From NCBI RefSeq assembly GCF_022965805.1, contig NC_133115.1, positions 34,525,321 through 34,589,320 of the forward strand: a stretch of 64,000 nucleotides of DNA, read 5' to 3'. The notes under the pieces are model-generated. The model saw only the letters and a program-made list of their open reading frames with translations, was not told where the DNA came from and did no database searches. The position numbers were made by a program, and so were the translations under genes. Shown piece by piece: positions 18,933-30,400 of the stretch (position 1 is its first letter; every line of letters begins with the position of its first letter). The DNA is from Primulina eburnea. Taxonomy: Eukaryota > Streptophyta > Magnoliopsida > Lamiales > Gesneriaceae.

Positions 18933-20641
18933 GCCATGTATATATAATTAGTACACTATTTTGGCATCTCCCTAATTTCCATACATATATACTTGAAAGT
19001 TGAAACAATTAACGTAGAATTTTCAGGTCTTATGGAGAAATTGACTGGTTTTCTTCCTACTTTTCTTACACACTTCAGTAATAATAGAACATAACTCATA
19101 TACTAATTTAATCAAATAAATCATCATTATACAACATTTAAATATTTTATCTTTTTAATTTTTTTCTACTTTTTTCCTAGTTATTTTATTGTAATTTTGT
19201 AAGTATATTTTTAGTTTAATTTCTAATTAAATAATGAATTATAGTATTACAAAGAGATAAATGAAAATTTTATAATTATATATACAGTAGTAGAATAGCT
19301 CACATATTTTATTGTTTTTTTAATAAATGATTGAAAGTAAAGAATTTAATTTTGATTTTAAAAGATAATACGATTTCAAAAAAAAAATATGAAAAAACAT
19401 ATATAACGAAGATATTTTAAATTCTATATTTAATAATTATTATATGAGTTTATTTGATATTTATCATATAATCTTATTTAAATGTACATTTTTTTATATA
19501 TACTGATTAAAAATCAATTTTTTTTAAATTTTTTATAATATAATTAATATTACGTGCAATGCACATACGTCTTGTTAGTATGAATATCTCTATCGATCAT
19601 GTTTACATATATAGTGGACACAAACGTATCATGCAGTTGGATTCTTGGTATTAATAACTACCGATAATTATTGTACCCCCAAATTTTTTTTAATGTAGAG
19701 ATAATTATGAATATTTGCAAAAATGTGGAATCTTTTGATTTTTATATATATTTTTAAAATAATATATTCCGTACTAGGTGAGCTGTGGCACAAAAATGTG
19801 TGCCATTTTCGAAAACTGTCGGAAGATTTGGGTGAATAAATTAGAAATTATCATGTACTCCTTAATCCTCATTTTACTGTTGATTAATTAAAAGTCAAAT
19901 ATTTCCATAAAACGAACTCCCCCATGTTACTCCGCACATAGCATGTGTTCAATATTAAAGAATAATGTTCTGATCTCTGAGTTTTTGCAGAAAATTAATA
20001 ATTGAAATTTACTATAACAGTAACAATGGCATAAAATTTTACTCAAACCTGAGATTTATTTAATTTTTTTACAAGAGTATATGAGTGTTTTTTTTGCCCA
20101 TGGAACCAACAAGAATTGATATATTATTTTTGTGTATAATTTAATAATACCCGTATTTTTTACGAGAAATTGGCCTTCAGTCCCCAGTCATCGATTTTTT
20201 TGTGTTCAGGTCCCTAGGTACTTTTTTAGTACCACATTTCACATGAAATATACCACATTTTGTATAACATAGTACCACAATTTTGTGGGTATGGAGTGGA
20301 CCCAAAAAAATATTTTGATTGAGTATTTTTCACCAACTTCTCTTTTTTAATAGTGCCAAGCATAAATTAATGAATAATAATATATAATGAGAGATGAAAA
20401 ACTAATTTGTCTAAAAATAAAAAAAAGATTATAAAAATATTGTTAATTATCGAAAGGAATATAATTTTTTTTTAAAAAAAGAAGCAAACATAAAGAGGAT
20501 TTTTACTATCATTATTTGAGCATGGACGGAATTTAAAAGTATCAAAATTTGCCTAATTGTTTGCCTTACAATGGTATACATGAAATATAAATGTCATATT
20601 TCACAAAACCCAAACCTGAATTACGGTAAGAAAAATAAACC
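18933..20641. other. Intergenic, very AT-rich
   Basis: Holds the 3' flank of the receptor kinase and the 3' flank of the convergent WAG-type kinase. A hairpin-like ACGTGCAATGCACAT at about 19551 resembles one near 50836. No gene is supported. Confidence 0.5.
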
Positions 20642-22072
20642 TTAATTACATTTAACATGATGTGAATGATAATAGTTGTAATTAGAATTTAAGCTATGTT
20701 TAGACGCTTTAATGCTTATCAAACAAGCAAGCCTCTTCCAAAAGCAGCGCCGCCGTCTGGGGGACGAAAGTCTGGTCATGTGCTCCTTGCTTTTACTCCG
20801 TTTAACGGCGAGGCCACGCACCTCCGGCGGTCGGTAGTTCCGGATCAGTGGCCATTTAATCCCGTCGAAAAATGGGTGGCGTTTGATGTCCGTCGCACCT
20901 TTTGCGCACCCTAGCCTCCTTCTGGGGTCCTTCACCAACAGTTTCTCGATCAAGTCTCTGGCCTCCGCCATCCCGGACTCCTTAATAATATCTCCTTCCA
21001 CCTCGTGGAATCTCACCTCTCTTGTCGATGCTATATTGCGCAGTGTTGACTCCTTGCTCCTACCCTTGAACGGCGTCGTGCCGTACAGTAACTCATAAAT
21101 CAATACCCCGAACGCCCACCAGTCTACTCCGTTTCCATGACCGTATCCGGTGACCAGTTCCGGCGCCAAGTACTCATGAGTACCGACACACGATCTCGAA
21201 AACGCTGCTGTTGGCTCCGCCACGAATTCTGTAACCCGTTCCACCCGTTTCCGATCTATGAGACATGAATATCTAGTGGACCTGGCCTTAATCTGTGTCC
21301 TGTTTTCCAGTTTCAGAGAAACGTCAGATTGGAAGCACAAATCAAAGTCGGATAACATAATGTGACCATCCTCACGGATTAATATGTTCTCCGGTTTAAG
21401 ATCACGGTACACAATGCCCTGTGAATGTAGATACTCTAGAGCCAAGAGAACTTCAGCTGTGAAGAACCTGACAGCCTGAACCGATAACCGGTTCGTGGGT
21501 TGCTTACGAAGCAATGCATGTAGGTCTCCGTTGGGGCAGAAATCCATGAGAAGGCAAGTGTAATGCGAGACCTCCAAGTGGGCGTATAACGTAGGGAGAA
21601 AAGGGTGGTCGAGAGAGGAGAGAATTCGCGCCTCAGTTTTCACGTGAGAAAGTTTCTTAGAAGTCAAAGAATTACGATCGACTACCTTCAGAGCAAAGTT
21701 AGCATGATCATTGTCTCTCAGGCGACAGAGGAAGACACGGCCAAGGTTTCCAGCCCCAACGAGACGTAGCAACTTGAGGTGGCGGAGGTGGAGCGAACCA
21801 TCATATGACAATGTGGTCGCAGCCTTAATGGCAGCCCAGTTGGGATTGTCGTGGAGGCGGTGTGGGCGGTTGTTAGCATTTTTTATGGCGGTGGAGGGAG
21901 TAGTGGTACTGGAAGTAGTAGATAAGCGGGACTCATAGCAGCTCAAAGCTAAGCTGCTGCGGGCACTAACAGTACGGTCGGTGGTCGTTGTGGTGGTGGA
22001 GACGGAGGTGAAGCTCAGGTCCAGGTCTGAGTATCCTAAATTGTTGTAGTAAGCAGATTCTTCAAGCTCCAT
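20642..22072 (-). CDS. WAG1/WAG2: AGC-VIII protein kinase, WAG1/WAG2 type
   Basis: Single-exon serine/threonine kinase of 476 residues. WAG kinases act with PINOID at the plasma membrane, phosphorylating PIN auxin efflux carriers and influencing root waving and cotyledon formation (family knowledge). Start chosen at 22072: the peptide after it (SDLDLSFTSVSTTTT) matches the WAG N-terminus, while the open frame 40 codons upstream is low-complexity and runs through a TATA-like stretch. The kinase domain runs from about residue 76 to 400: glycine loop VGAGNLGRVF, FALKVV lysine, YRDLKPENIL, DFD in place of DFG (diagnostic of plant AGC-VIII kinases), and a long insertion before the activation segment SCVGTHEYLAPE. 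The C-terminus is basic and Ser-rich (RRRRCFWKR), without the FxxF hydrophobic motif. The frame is intact, and GC is higher than in flanking DNA. Confidence 0.95.
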   Translation of the reverse strand: MELEESAYYNNLGYSDLDLSFTSVSTTTTTTDRTVSARSSLALSCYESRLSTTSSTTTPSTAIKNANNRPHRLHDNPNWAAIKAATTLSYDGSLHLRHLKLLRLVGAGNLGRVFLCRLRDNDHANFALKVVDRNSLTSKKLSHVKTEARILSSLDHPFLPTLYAHLEVSHYTCLLMDFCPNGDLHALLRKQPTNRLSVQAVRFFTAEVLLALEYLHSQGIVYRDLKPENILIREDGHIMLSDFDLCFQSDVSLKLENRTQIKARSTRYSCLIDRKRVERVTEFVAEPTAAFSRSCVGTHEYLAPELVTGYGHGNGVDWWAFGVLIYELLYGTTPFKGRSKESTLRNIASTREVRFHEVEGDIIKESGMAEARDLIEKLLVKDPRRRLGCAKGATDIKRHPFFDGIKWPLIRNYRPPEVRGLAVKRSKSKEHMTRLSSPRRRRCFWKRLACLISIKASKHSLNSNYNYYHSHHVKCN

Positions 22073-22117
22073 AATTTTTATTTTTATGTAGATGATCGTA
22101 TCACCAACTAGTGTGTG

Positions 22118-22128
22118 TATATATATAG
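22118..22128 (-). promoter_or_regulatory. Candidate TATA box of the WAG-type kinase
   Basis: CTATATATATA on the minus strand, about 46 bases before the chosen ATG. It supports the downstream start but implies a short 5' UTR, and (TA)n runs are common here. Confidence 0.35.
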
Positions 22129-22238
22129 AGTAGAAGAAGGGATGGTAACGGGGGACAATGTAATTAATTTTAGTAACGTGTTTGGTTGACAATTATAGAG
22201 GAACGGATCGGAAGAATAAAATAGGTTAGGATTAGGAC

Positions 22239-22395
22239 AAAAATTTGTGTAATACGGTTTCACGGGTCGTATTTTGTGAGACAGATTTTTTATTTGAGTC
22301 ATCATGAAAAAGTATTACTTTCTATGCTAAGATTATTACTTTATATTGTGAATATCGATAGTGTTTTGTGAGACCGTCTCACAAAAAACATACTC
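22239..22395. repeat. GAGACGG repeat, copy 2
   Basis: Full-length-like copy. The left end is AATACGGTTTCACGGGTCGT, the middle carries paired AGTATTACTT/ATTACTT motifs, and the right end is GTGAGACCGTCTCAC. Confidence 0.75.
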
Positions 22396-23130
22396 TAGAT
22401 TTAGAGAGACTGACCACAGTAATAACAAATTATTTGTTGTTAAACAAACAGTGATGCATGGATGAAGATTCGCAGAATTAAATGATGTTGGGATACTCTT
22501 TTGATTCTTCAGACAGGATTCTTTGTTTTTGTAACATCCCATCAACAATTATATGTATATCCAAAAACAAAAACTAATTTTGCTATATAAATTTTCAATT
22601 TAATTTAATTTGATTCATAGAAAAATATTACATATTACTTTTAACTTTATATATATATATATGTTAAGAGATAATATTTTAGAAGAAATTATTGTAATAA
22701 ACTTAATTATTTATTCAAAAATAATAATAATGTAATTAAAGTTGAACAAGTGGTCCAGCAGCTATTACTGAATAAAATCTTTTGAATTTAAGTTTAATAG
22801 TAATAATAAAAATGTTACATGATTATCATCTGTCTCCGGGATCATAAATTTTAATAAAATATAAAATAAAATTGGTGTCTCTCCAAAAGTCATTAAACCG
22901 CGTCATTTTCTTCCTAATAGTTTAAATTTATTGGCTATTTGAATGCATGGTTCTCCCTATTTTAATTTATTATTATTATCATTTGAAATATCTCACTATT
23001 TTACTATATTCATTCAACAATATCTACTTCCCCCATATCATTTTGTTTTTCGATCCGGACAGAGTTACATACCAACTCGTGATCATTCATGCACCAAAAT
23101 TAATAGATATATTTAAATTATCATTTTTTA

Positions 23131-23242
23131 GTAGGTTTCTTGTGAGACGGTCTCATGAATCTTTATCTGTGAGACGGATTAATCATACAGATCCGTCTCA
23201 TAAAAATACGATCCGTGAGACCGTCTCACACAAATTTTTACC
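23131..23242. repeat. GAGACGG repeat, copy 3 (internally deleted)
   Basis: Both ends are present (TTGTGAGACGGTCTCAT and GTGAGACCGTCTCACAC) with inner GTGAGACGGATT and GATCCGTCTCA. The AT-rich core is missing, so the arms could fold back almost directly. Confidence 0.8.
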
Positions 23243-23609
23243 ATCGTTTTTTTTTCCAAAGCTTTCTCTGCTCAGTTATATAACTTAATAATATCACATT
23301 AACTCTTTGTAAGTAGATTTAAAAACGTGAAAGTGACAAAATTCGAAATTGACCTAATAAAAAAAGTAGGAGGCTTAAATGTGATAAAGTGGGGGTGGAT
23401 GAATAGCTAGCTGATCAGACCTATGGACTGAATCAGTCTCCAGCTCTGGCTAGCATGTAAATTAATGCACTCTCTGAATTCTGAAATTTCCCATCCCAAT
23501 AATAACACAAACTATGGGATTAATCCTCCCAATTTTCGAATTCACAAATTTATTTCAGTCATGATATTTGAGCTGTGGTTAAAGCCACACTGGACCCAAC
23601 AAAATTTAA

Positions 23610-23612
<3 letters not shown>

Positions 23613-23671
<59 letters not shown>
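23613..23671. repeat. (AT)n microsatellite
   Basis: An uninterrupted AT dinucleotide run of about 59 bases. Confidence 0.98.
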
Positions 23672-23673
<2 letters not shown>

Positions 23674-25000
23674 CAATATTGCATGCCTTATTCTCTATAC
23701 TAAACTAAAAAAAACAAATTTTTTTCTTGAATAATTTATAGACCTGAATTTTAAATTTCAAAATTTAGATTTTTAATTGATATTATTACCAAGATTGACA
23801 ATGTGTACACTTTTTTTCTTCAAGGATCACAGAATTCATAGGTTGTTTGATTAATAGGCTTTTAATGTTTGTCTTTTCATTCATTGTCATTCGATGAATC
23901 AATTGTACTTTTTTAATTTTGTGTCTTTTTTGCGATCATGAACGAATTCATGTATATTTTCCGACTGTATTAGATTTTATTTTGATTACGGGTTTTGTAC
24001 TTGTTGTTCTTCGTAAATTTTCTGACGTTTCTCACCAACTAACAAGTGTTTCTAATCTTGTATAGCTTGTGTTTAAATCTTATGACATATTATTTATAAT
24101 TATCGATTAATTAATCGTTTTTTTTTAATTTTATTAAGTATAGTATATTGTTGATGATTCTGGCTTGGTCAAAGCATTGGTGGGTTTTCCAGAGTTGAAT
24201 TACTTAAACATTGACCAAAAGTAATCCATGCAAGTTGTATAGGTCCAACTGGCACGTCTCTGTATTTAATAATAAAAAATATTTTAAAATATACATGTTA
24301 CGTACGGTATGTAACTCAGAAAATTTACTTTGAATTAAATTAAGCATGTGTTTATTCATTCACCGAGTAGCCTATACAAAATCGATCGCCACCTTCAGAG
24401 CCTGAACAAATTGAAGTCACAATTCTTTCTTCTTTGTTTTTAAATGTATCATACACTCAAAATTTTGTAGATCTGGATCATCTACTGTATTGAAAACACA
24501 ACACTAACTTTTAAAATTTATCTTTTATGGTGTGATGTCTACAAGATGATCACGTAATCATCTCGTGTAAAAAATGCACAGCATCAAATATTGTGTTCTC
24601 AACACAGTAAAAGATTCAAATCCAAACTGTGTTGGATACGTAAAGAAATAAGTTTGCATAGACAACTTTATTTCAGTAAAAATAAATTCTTAATCAATAT
24701 CATTTATGCAAAAATATTAGCTCCATTTAAGTGCCATTTTTGACTCAGTATGCATGGGACCCCACGTGGATGCTGCCAGCCACGTGGTCGACACCGGCCA
24801 TACTATGTCGCTGATTCAAGTAAATTTTATGATTAAATAATGTCAGATGCATATATATGAATCAAAGTAGTGGAGAGTATTCGTCAAACGATGCCATACC
24901 AATCCACTTAATGCGTATGATTAATTCAGTCTCGTTTCAGGATTATTAATTCTAATTTTCTTATTCTCACTAATCTTTCCTCGCGATTATTTATTTTTAG

Positions 25001-25136
25001 ACAAAAACTTATGTGAGACGGTCTCGTGAGTCATATTTTGTGAGCCGTATATCTTATTTAGGTCATATATGAAAAAATATTACTTTTTATTGACCTATCT
25101 CACAGAAAAAAGTTTATGAGACCGTCTCACGAAAAC
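25001..25136. repeat. GAGACGG repeat, copy 4
   Basis: Left end ATGTGAGACGGTCTCGTGAG and right end ATGAGACCGTCTCACG, with a shortened AT-rich core (AAAATATTACTTTTTATTG). Confidence 0.8.
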
Positions 25137-25995
25137 CCTAATCTTAGTTTTATGGAAGTTTCGATCGTTTTATTTGGAGACAATTAAGGTAAGTTAATTA
25201 GGAGAATCCGATGCTAGCTGTCTTAAGGCTAAATCCAACGGCCTAAATGGTCGTTCATGCTCCCGATAGTATGAAAGTCAAATCAAGATTCCAAATCGAA
25301 GCTTGCTAAATGCTAAGGGCGTAGACGCGTAGTTTTGGCTGATCCAATCGTAAAACTTCCATATATAATTAAGTTTCAAATTATATATCTAACTTCCCGA
25401 CTCCTAAAATAAAATCGTACGTGTATCAAAATTTTAAATTTGAGATGATGAAAAGTCGTCATTTGAAACATGTCACGTATACACATGGCTTCAAGCATAA
25501 ACAATAACTAAATGCATAGGGTTTCCCAATGAGCTATGATACAAATGAGAGGAAGATTTTGACAGGATCGAATATTTCCACATTTGCGCTGTATCATTTT
25601 AATCGTGGTTTGGATTTTAATTAAACATTTTTAAATTAGACAAACTCCAATAAATAATATTAACGTTTTCAATTATTCTTGCTACTTGTCTCTCCACTTC
25701 TCCACATTGTCACATGCATAAACGCCTCCATTGTTCCATTACCTCGTCCAGACCGAACATAATCATACACTTTATATTTTATACTCTCAGCGATATATAT
25801 ACACACTCTTTTTTTTTTTTTTTTTTTTTTATAAAGATAGTTGTGTTACAATAAATATAAGTATACATCTCAACAATGAAATGATATTGTGTTATTTTAA
25901 GTCTATAAACTCTCATATATATATATTAATTTTGGACATTATCTAAAAGAGTTCATACTAATGAAGATATCTTTCATCTTATAAACATGTGATCT

Positions 25996-26000
<5 letters not shown>

Positions 26001-26055
<55 letters not shown>
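26001..26055. repeat. (TA)n microsatellite
   Basis: An uninterrupted TA run of about 55 bases. Confidence 0.98.
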
Positions 26056-26058
<3 letters not shown>

Positions 26059-26664
26059 TGTCCAAAATTAAATATGAGGATTTTATATTGATAAAGACAA
26101 GATTAAATAATTAGTTGCTCATATGTTTAATAATGTATGTTCGTATATACAAAAGGTTAAGAAAAGGGATACTGTCGAAAATACAGATGTGACTGGCTCC
26201 AATTTGTCTGCTGACCCTCAGGATTGTGCACATCAAACATCAACATAGACAAGCCATATATGATCAGCAGCAGGAGATCGATAATCTAATATAATATAAT
26301 ACGTAATATATATTAGGTGGAGGTTGTGAATAAGACGAAATATCCAACACTAGATACTTTTTCCGTTTCAATTATACAATTCATTTTTTTTATTTGTCCC
26401 AAATATATACTCATATATCTATATTTAGAACTATTCTTCTGATAGTTTCATAAATACTACTGTTTAATTTGAGGTTTTGTAATTAACTACTTATTGGAAA
26501 TATGACAATTTATTTATATAAACACTCATTAAATAAAGATGAGATTAGAAAATTGTTTGTATAATGGATATTTTCAATGAATTTCTTAAGTTGTCTGGAA
26601 AAAGAAACATACCGATATAATTGAGACTAATGTAATAGTATTATCGGGATACACATACACATAC

Positions 26665-26831
26665 ATCGTGACACAGTCTCACGAATTTTTATTTGTGAGA
26701 CGTGTCAGTCCTACCGATATTCACAATAAAAAGTAATACTCTTAGTATAAAAAATTATAATTTTTCATGGATGACTAAAATAAGATATTCGACCACAAAA
26801 TTGATCCGTAAACCTTCTTACAAGAGTTTTT
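26665..26831. repeat. GAGACGG repeat, copy 5
   Basis: Full-length but diverged copy in the orientation with CTCACGAATTTTTAT at the left; the centre is AATAAAAAGTAATACTCTTA. The right palindrome is mutated (AAACCTTCTTACAAG). Confidence 0.7.
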
Positions 26832-27429
26832 AAGAAATAAAGTTAGCCCACTTTTATTGGGGCCTGGTTAGACTAACAAAACCACCACCTTAATCGGAAG
26901 CCCAGATACATTGTACCGGCCCTTACATATCCAATTCAAGATGCGCTATCCCCAGTGTACGTGGTGAAACCTTCATTTCCTATTGGTCCGATTATCGTCA
27001 TTTCGTAACGGGTATATTCTTACAATTTACCTAGCTTCATTCGTGTTTCCAACGCGCTTTGTGAAATTGACACGTTTCCTATCGTACTCTCACGCGCCAG
27101 TGCGCCGATTGCGGGATCCCGACACTTACCGCCATACGCCAAAACCCGTTGGCATAGAAATCAGTATGTCGTCTCCCGCCGTCTGCTTTGACCCAAACCC
27201 AAGACCTTTTTTCCTCGACGAGTGTAATTCTAATGCCTTGATCGCTTCTATATATTACTTTCCATAATGCAATATTCATGTATAAAGCTCCAGATATTGG
27301 CCCACAAAATTGTAACGCGTTTGCTTATTAGAGGTATTTTGTATTTCTTGGCGGTTTTTTTTTTTGTCGATAAACACATACCGAGAGTATTCACAGCGGA
27401 ACGAACTGTATGTTATGAGTTGATTTGGC

Positions 27430-30400
27430 ATGGCGGAAGCTAAGGTCCTTGTGGATAATAACAAGAAGATAAAGAATTTAATAGAGGTGAAAGGGTGGTG
27501 GAAGAGGAAATGGGCTATAACAGGAGCGGTGGTGGTGTTAATGGTGGCGGTATCCCTAACAGTGAAGCATGATCGTGACCATAAATCTTGTAACTGTTCT
27601 CAGGTCCCTTCTTTTCCCTTATCGTTTTTCTTTTTCATTTTCGTTTTTCTTTTTCATTTTCCAGTCGTGCAGTTGAGCTCCTCTCTTGTTTATTATGGGA
27701 TTCAATGCTTGATTTGTTCTCTCTCTCTTTTGCATTTATTTCTTCTTACGGCTGCTTGATTGTATTTCTGTTATACAAAATGTATACGCAGAAACGGAAA
27801 GGTAATCGAAAAAGAGAACAGTATTGCGATAAACAAAACAGCAGGACAGTGCAACAAGTAAAGCAAACCGAGGCTTGTATGAAATACAGTGTTCTTAAAA
27901 CAGATTTATCCCCTCCTGTGCGTGCTGCGAGGATGAACGTGGACGTCTGTTTCCCAGGATACAACGGAAAACCAGTAGTACTGTAGCACTAGGCACGACC
28001 ACGGCGAACTGAAAAAGTACCTGAACTTTTTCACGAGAGTAGAACAACAACAGGGGAACAGCAACCGGTGAAGCAGCAGCAGCCGAGACAGTTGGAAGCA
28101 AAGCTACGAAAATCAGAAAGCAGGGGAGTGTGTTGGATGATCTGAATGACTTGAGGCTGCACCTATATATAGGCACTCATATGGACAGTTACGGCTGGCC
28201 ATTCGAAAGGCCAAAGGTCAGCAGCTGGAACACCAAAGGTTTTCAGGTACAACCCCAAGGGTCAGCTGAATCAGTTACAACACCAAGGGTCAGCTGAGAT
28301 ACCAAAGGTCTTGGTCCATAATTCCAATTTTCGAAAATTAAAAAAAGCCAAGTGAACCTCGGTGGGAAATTTTGCTTTGATCGGTCCGACATTCGACGCC
28401 CCAGGTCGCGTACGTACGCTTGCACACAAGTCAAGCCTTTTCCACTGCAAATCGGGCCCATGATTTGGGCCTCCCCTACGCCTGTGCGCGCGAGAGAGCC
28501 TCTTGACCAATCATTGTTACACTTCCACAAAGTGCAACTCAATATAAGTTCACCAATGCTATGTTCATTTTCCAATGTGAGACATTTCTCACTTGCCATC
28601 TATTAGACCTTGCTTGCTTATCTAATTTCCCATCCAAAGATCAAGCACAAAGCCCAATAACCTCTAAGTCCAACAATTTCTTCTTACGGCTCTTTGATTT
28701 GTGAATTTATCAATTTCCCTTGCTTCCGGTCGGACAGTAAGAAACTTTTTTTCTCAATATTTTACTCGCTTCTTGTGCAGGATTCCCGAAAATATACAGG
28801 CATGGTTGAGGAATGTTGTTGTGACTATGAAACAATGGACTCTATAAATGAGGCAGTTCTGCATCCTTTACTTCAAGAGCTCATTAAAACTTCATTTTTT
28901 CGATATTTTAAGGTTTGGCATCAACTTTTGTTACCAAATTTAGAATATTCTGAATGGTTTGATTCCAAAATGGTTTCTGTTAGAGATAAAACGATAACTT
29001 ACAATTTGTTGGGATTGATTTGATGAAAACAAGATCAGAATCGTTTATTCACTAAATTAAAAATATCCATTTGATACTGCAGCCCGAGTCCTTAATCTAA
29101 CGTAACTCATTAAATATAACAGGTTAAGTTGTGGTGTGACTGCCCTTTTTGGCCTGATGATGGCATGTGCAAGTTACGTGATTGTAGTGTATGTGAATGC
29201 CCAGAAGATGAATTTCCTGAACCCTTTAAGAAGGCGATCCTGTATGGTCTTCCATCAGATGATTTAAAATGTCAAGAGGGGAACCAACAGGATGTTGTTG
29301 ATCGGACAATGGATTCAAAGGCCTTTACAGGATGGATTGAAGCGGATAATCCGTGGACTCATGATGATGAAACCGATAACCGTAAAATTTCTTTATCCTT
29401 TTCCTAGCATTCATATTATAATTATGTATTGCTGTTACTTGCTTTACAAATTTTTAGGGTCTGACCATCAAAAATAAATTGTGGTTGTCTCTTTTTTCTG
29501 TTAATCATGTTTATATTCCTCCGTAAATTCGAGTTGAAATTATCTACACCTTACAATAATAATTGAACCATTTGGATGCTTGCTGATTACAATCACTTTG
29601 TTTTAGTTGCTTATACTTTTTTTCAAGTGCATGGAGAATTAAGCTGATAATAAAGAATATTTTCTCTATTTTGCAGGTGAGATGACATATGTTAATCTGC
29701 AGTTGAATCCTGAACGATATACTGGCTATACTGGGGCATCAGCCAGGAGGATATGGGATGCTATATATTCTGAAAACTGTCCTAAATGTCCGTTTCTTAT
29801 ATCTTCGTTGTTCTATGGTTTGGATGTCTGAATTTTCGCAAACAGATTATAGCAGTTGCCTCATTAATCGAAGAGTTTTTTTTTTCTTGTTTCTCAGTCC
29901 TATATGATGCCAAATTGCCAATCATTCTGTGCGATGCTTATTCTTTACTTAATTTTCTTCTGGAGTAAATAAAGTAATTTTATTTAGCTGATGCTTTGTA
30001 TAGTGCACAGATCAAGAAGTTCCTACACGTGCGTGTCCGATTCTTTGTTTCTTTGTTATTTTTTCGGTGGCTACCAAACCTGATTTCTGTGGCTGCACGC
30101 CGATTTTAGAAACAGTACTTGACTACTTGAGTAATAAATAGAAGTTCTAGATAATTCCCAAATTGTACTTGGACTGAACTTTCTTTTATTTATTTTTATT
30201 TATCGAAGATTCGTCTGGAGAAATTTGCCCGGAGAAAAGAGTGTTATACAAGTTAATATCAGGGCTTCACTCCTCAATCTCAATTCACGTTGCTTCAGAC
30301 TGCCTGCTTGATGAAACTAAAAATCTGGTTTGCTTCAACTTCCCCTAGTATCGTCAAAAATTTAATTAAATTCTTGTTTTTCTTTTGTTATTTTTAGCAA

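Larger units (their letters stand above)
22129..27429. other. Long repeat-rich intergenic spacer
   Basis: 5.3 kb of AT-rich DNA between divergent genes (the WAG-type kinase leftwards, ERO1 rightwards). It holds four GAGACGG repeat copies and two long (AT)n microsatellites, listed separately. Small ORFs here are low-complexity or follow the repeats. The last about 500 bp before ERO1 is more GC-rich (26940-27260). It has CGTGG near 26960 and ATTGG near 26982, loosely like parts of an ER-stress response element but with the wrong spacing. Confidence 0.55.

Noticed and set aside
22073..22192. 40-codon upstream extension of the WAG-type kinase
   Set aside because: Low-complexity, runs through the TATA-like stretch, and does not match WAG proteins, which start at the downstream Met.
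26955..27000. ER-stress response element upstream of ERO1
   Set aside because: CGTGG and ATTGG occur but 17 bases apart, not the 9-10 of an ERSE; not strong enough to call as a site.
28243..28606. 118- and 84-residue ORFs inside ERO1 intron 1
   Set aside because: They lie wholly within the solo LTR and have no recognisable protein similarity.
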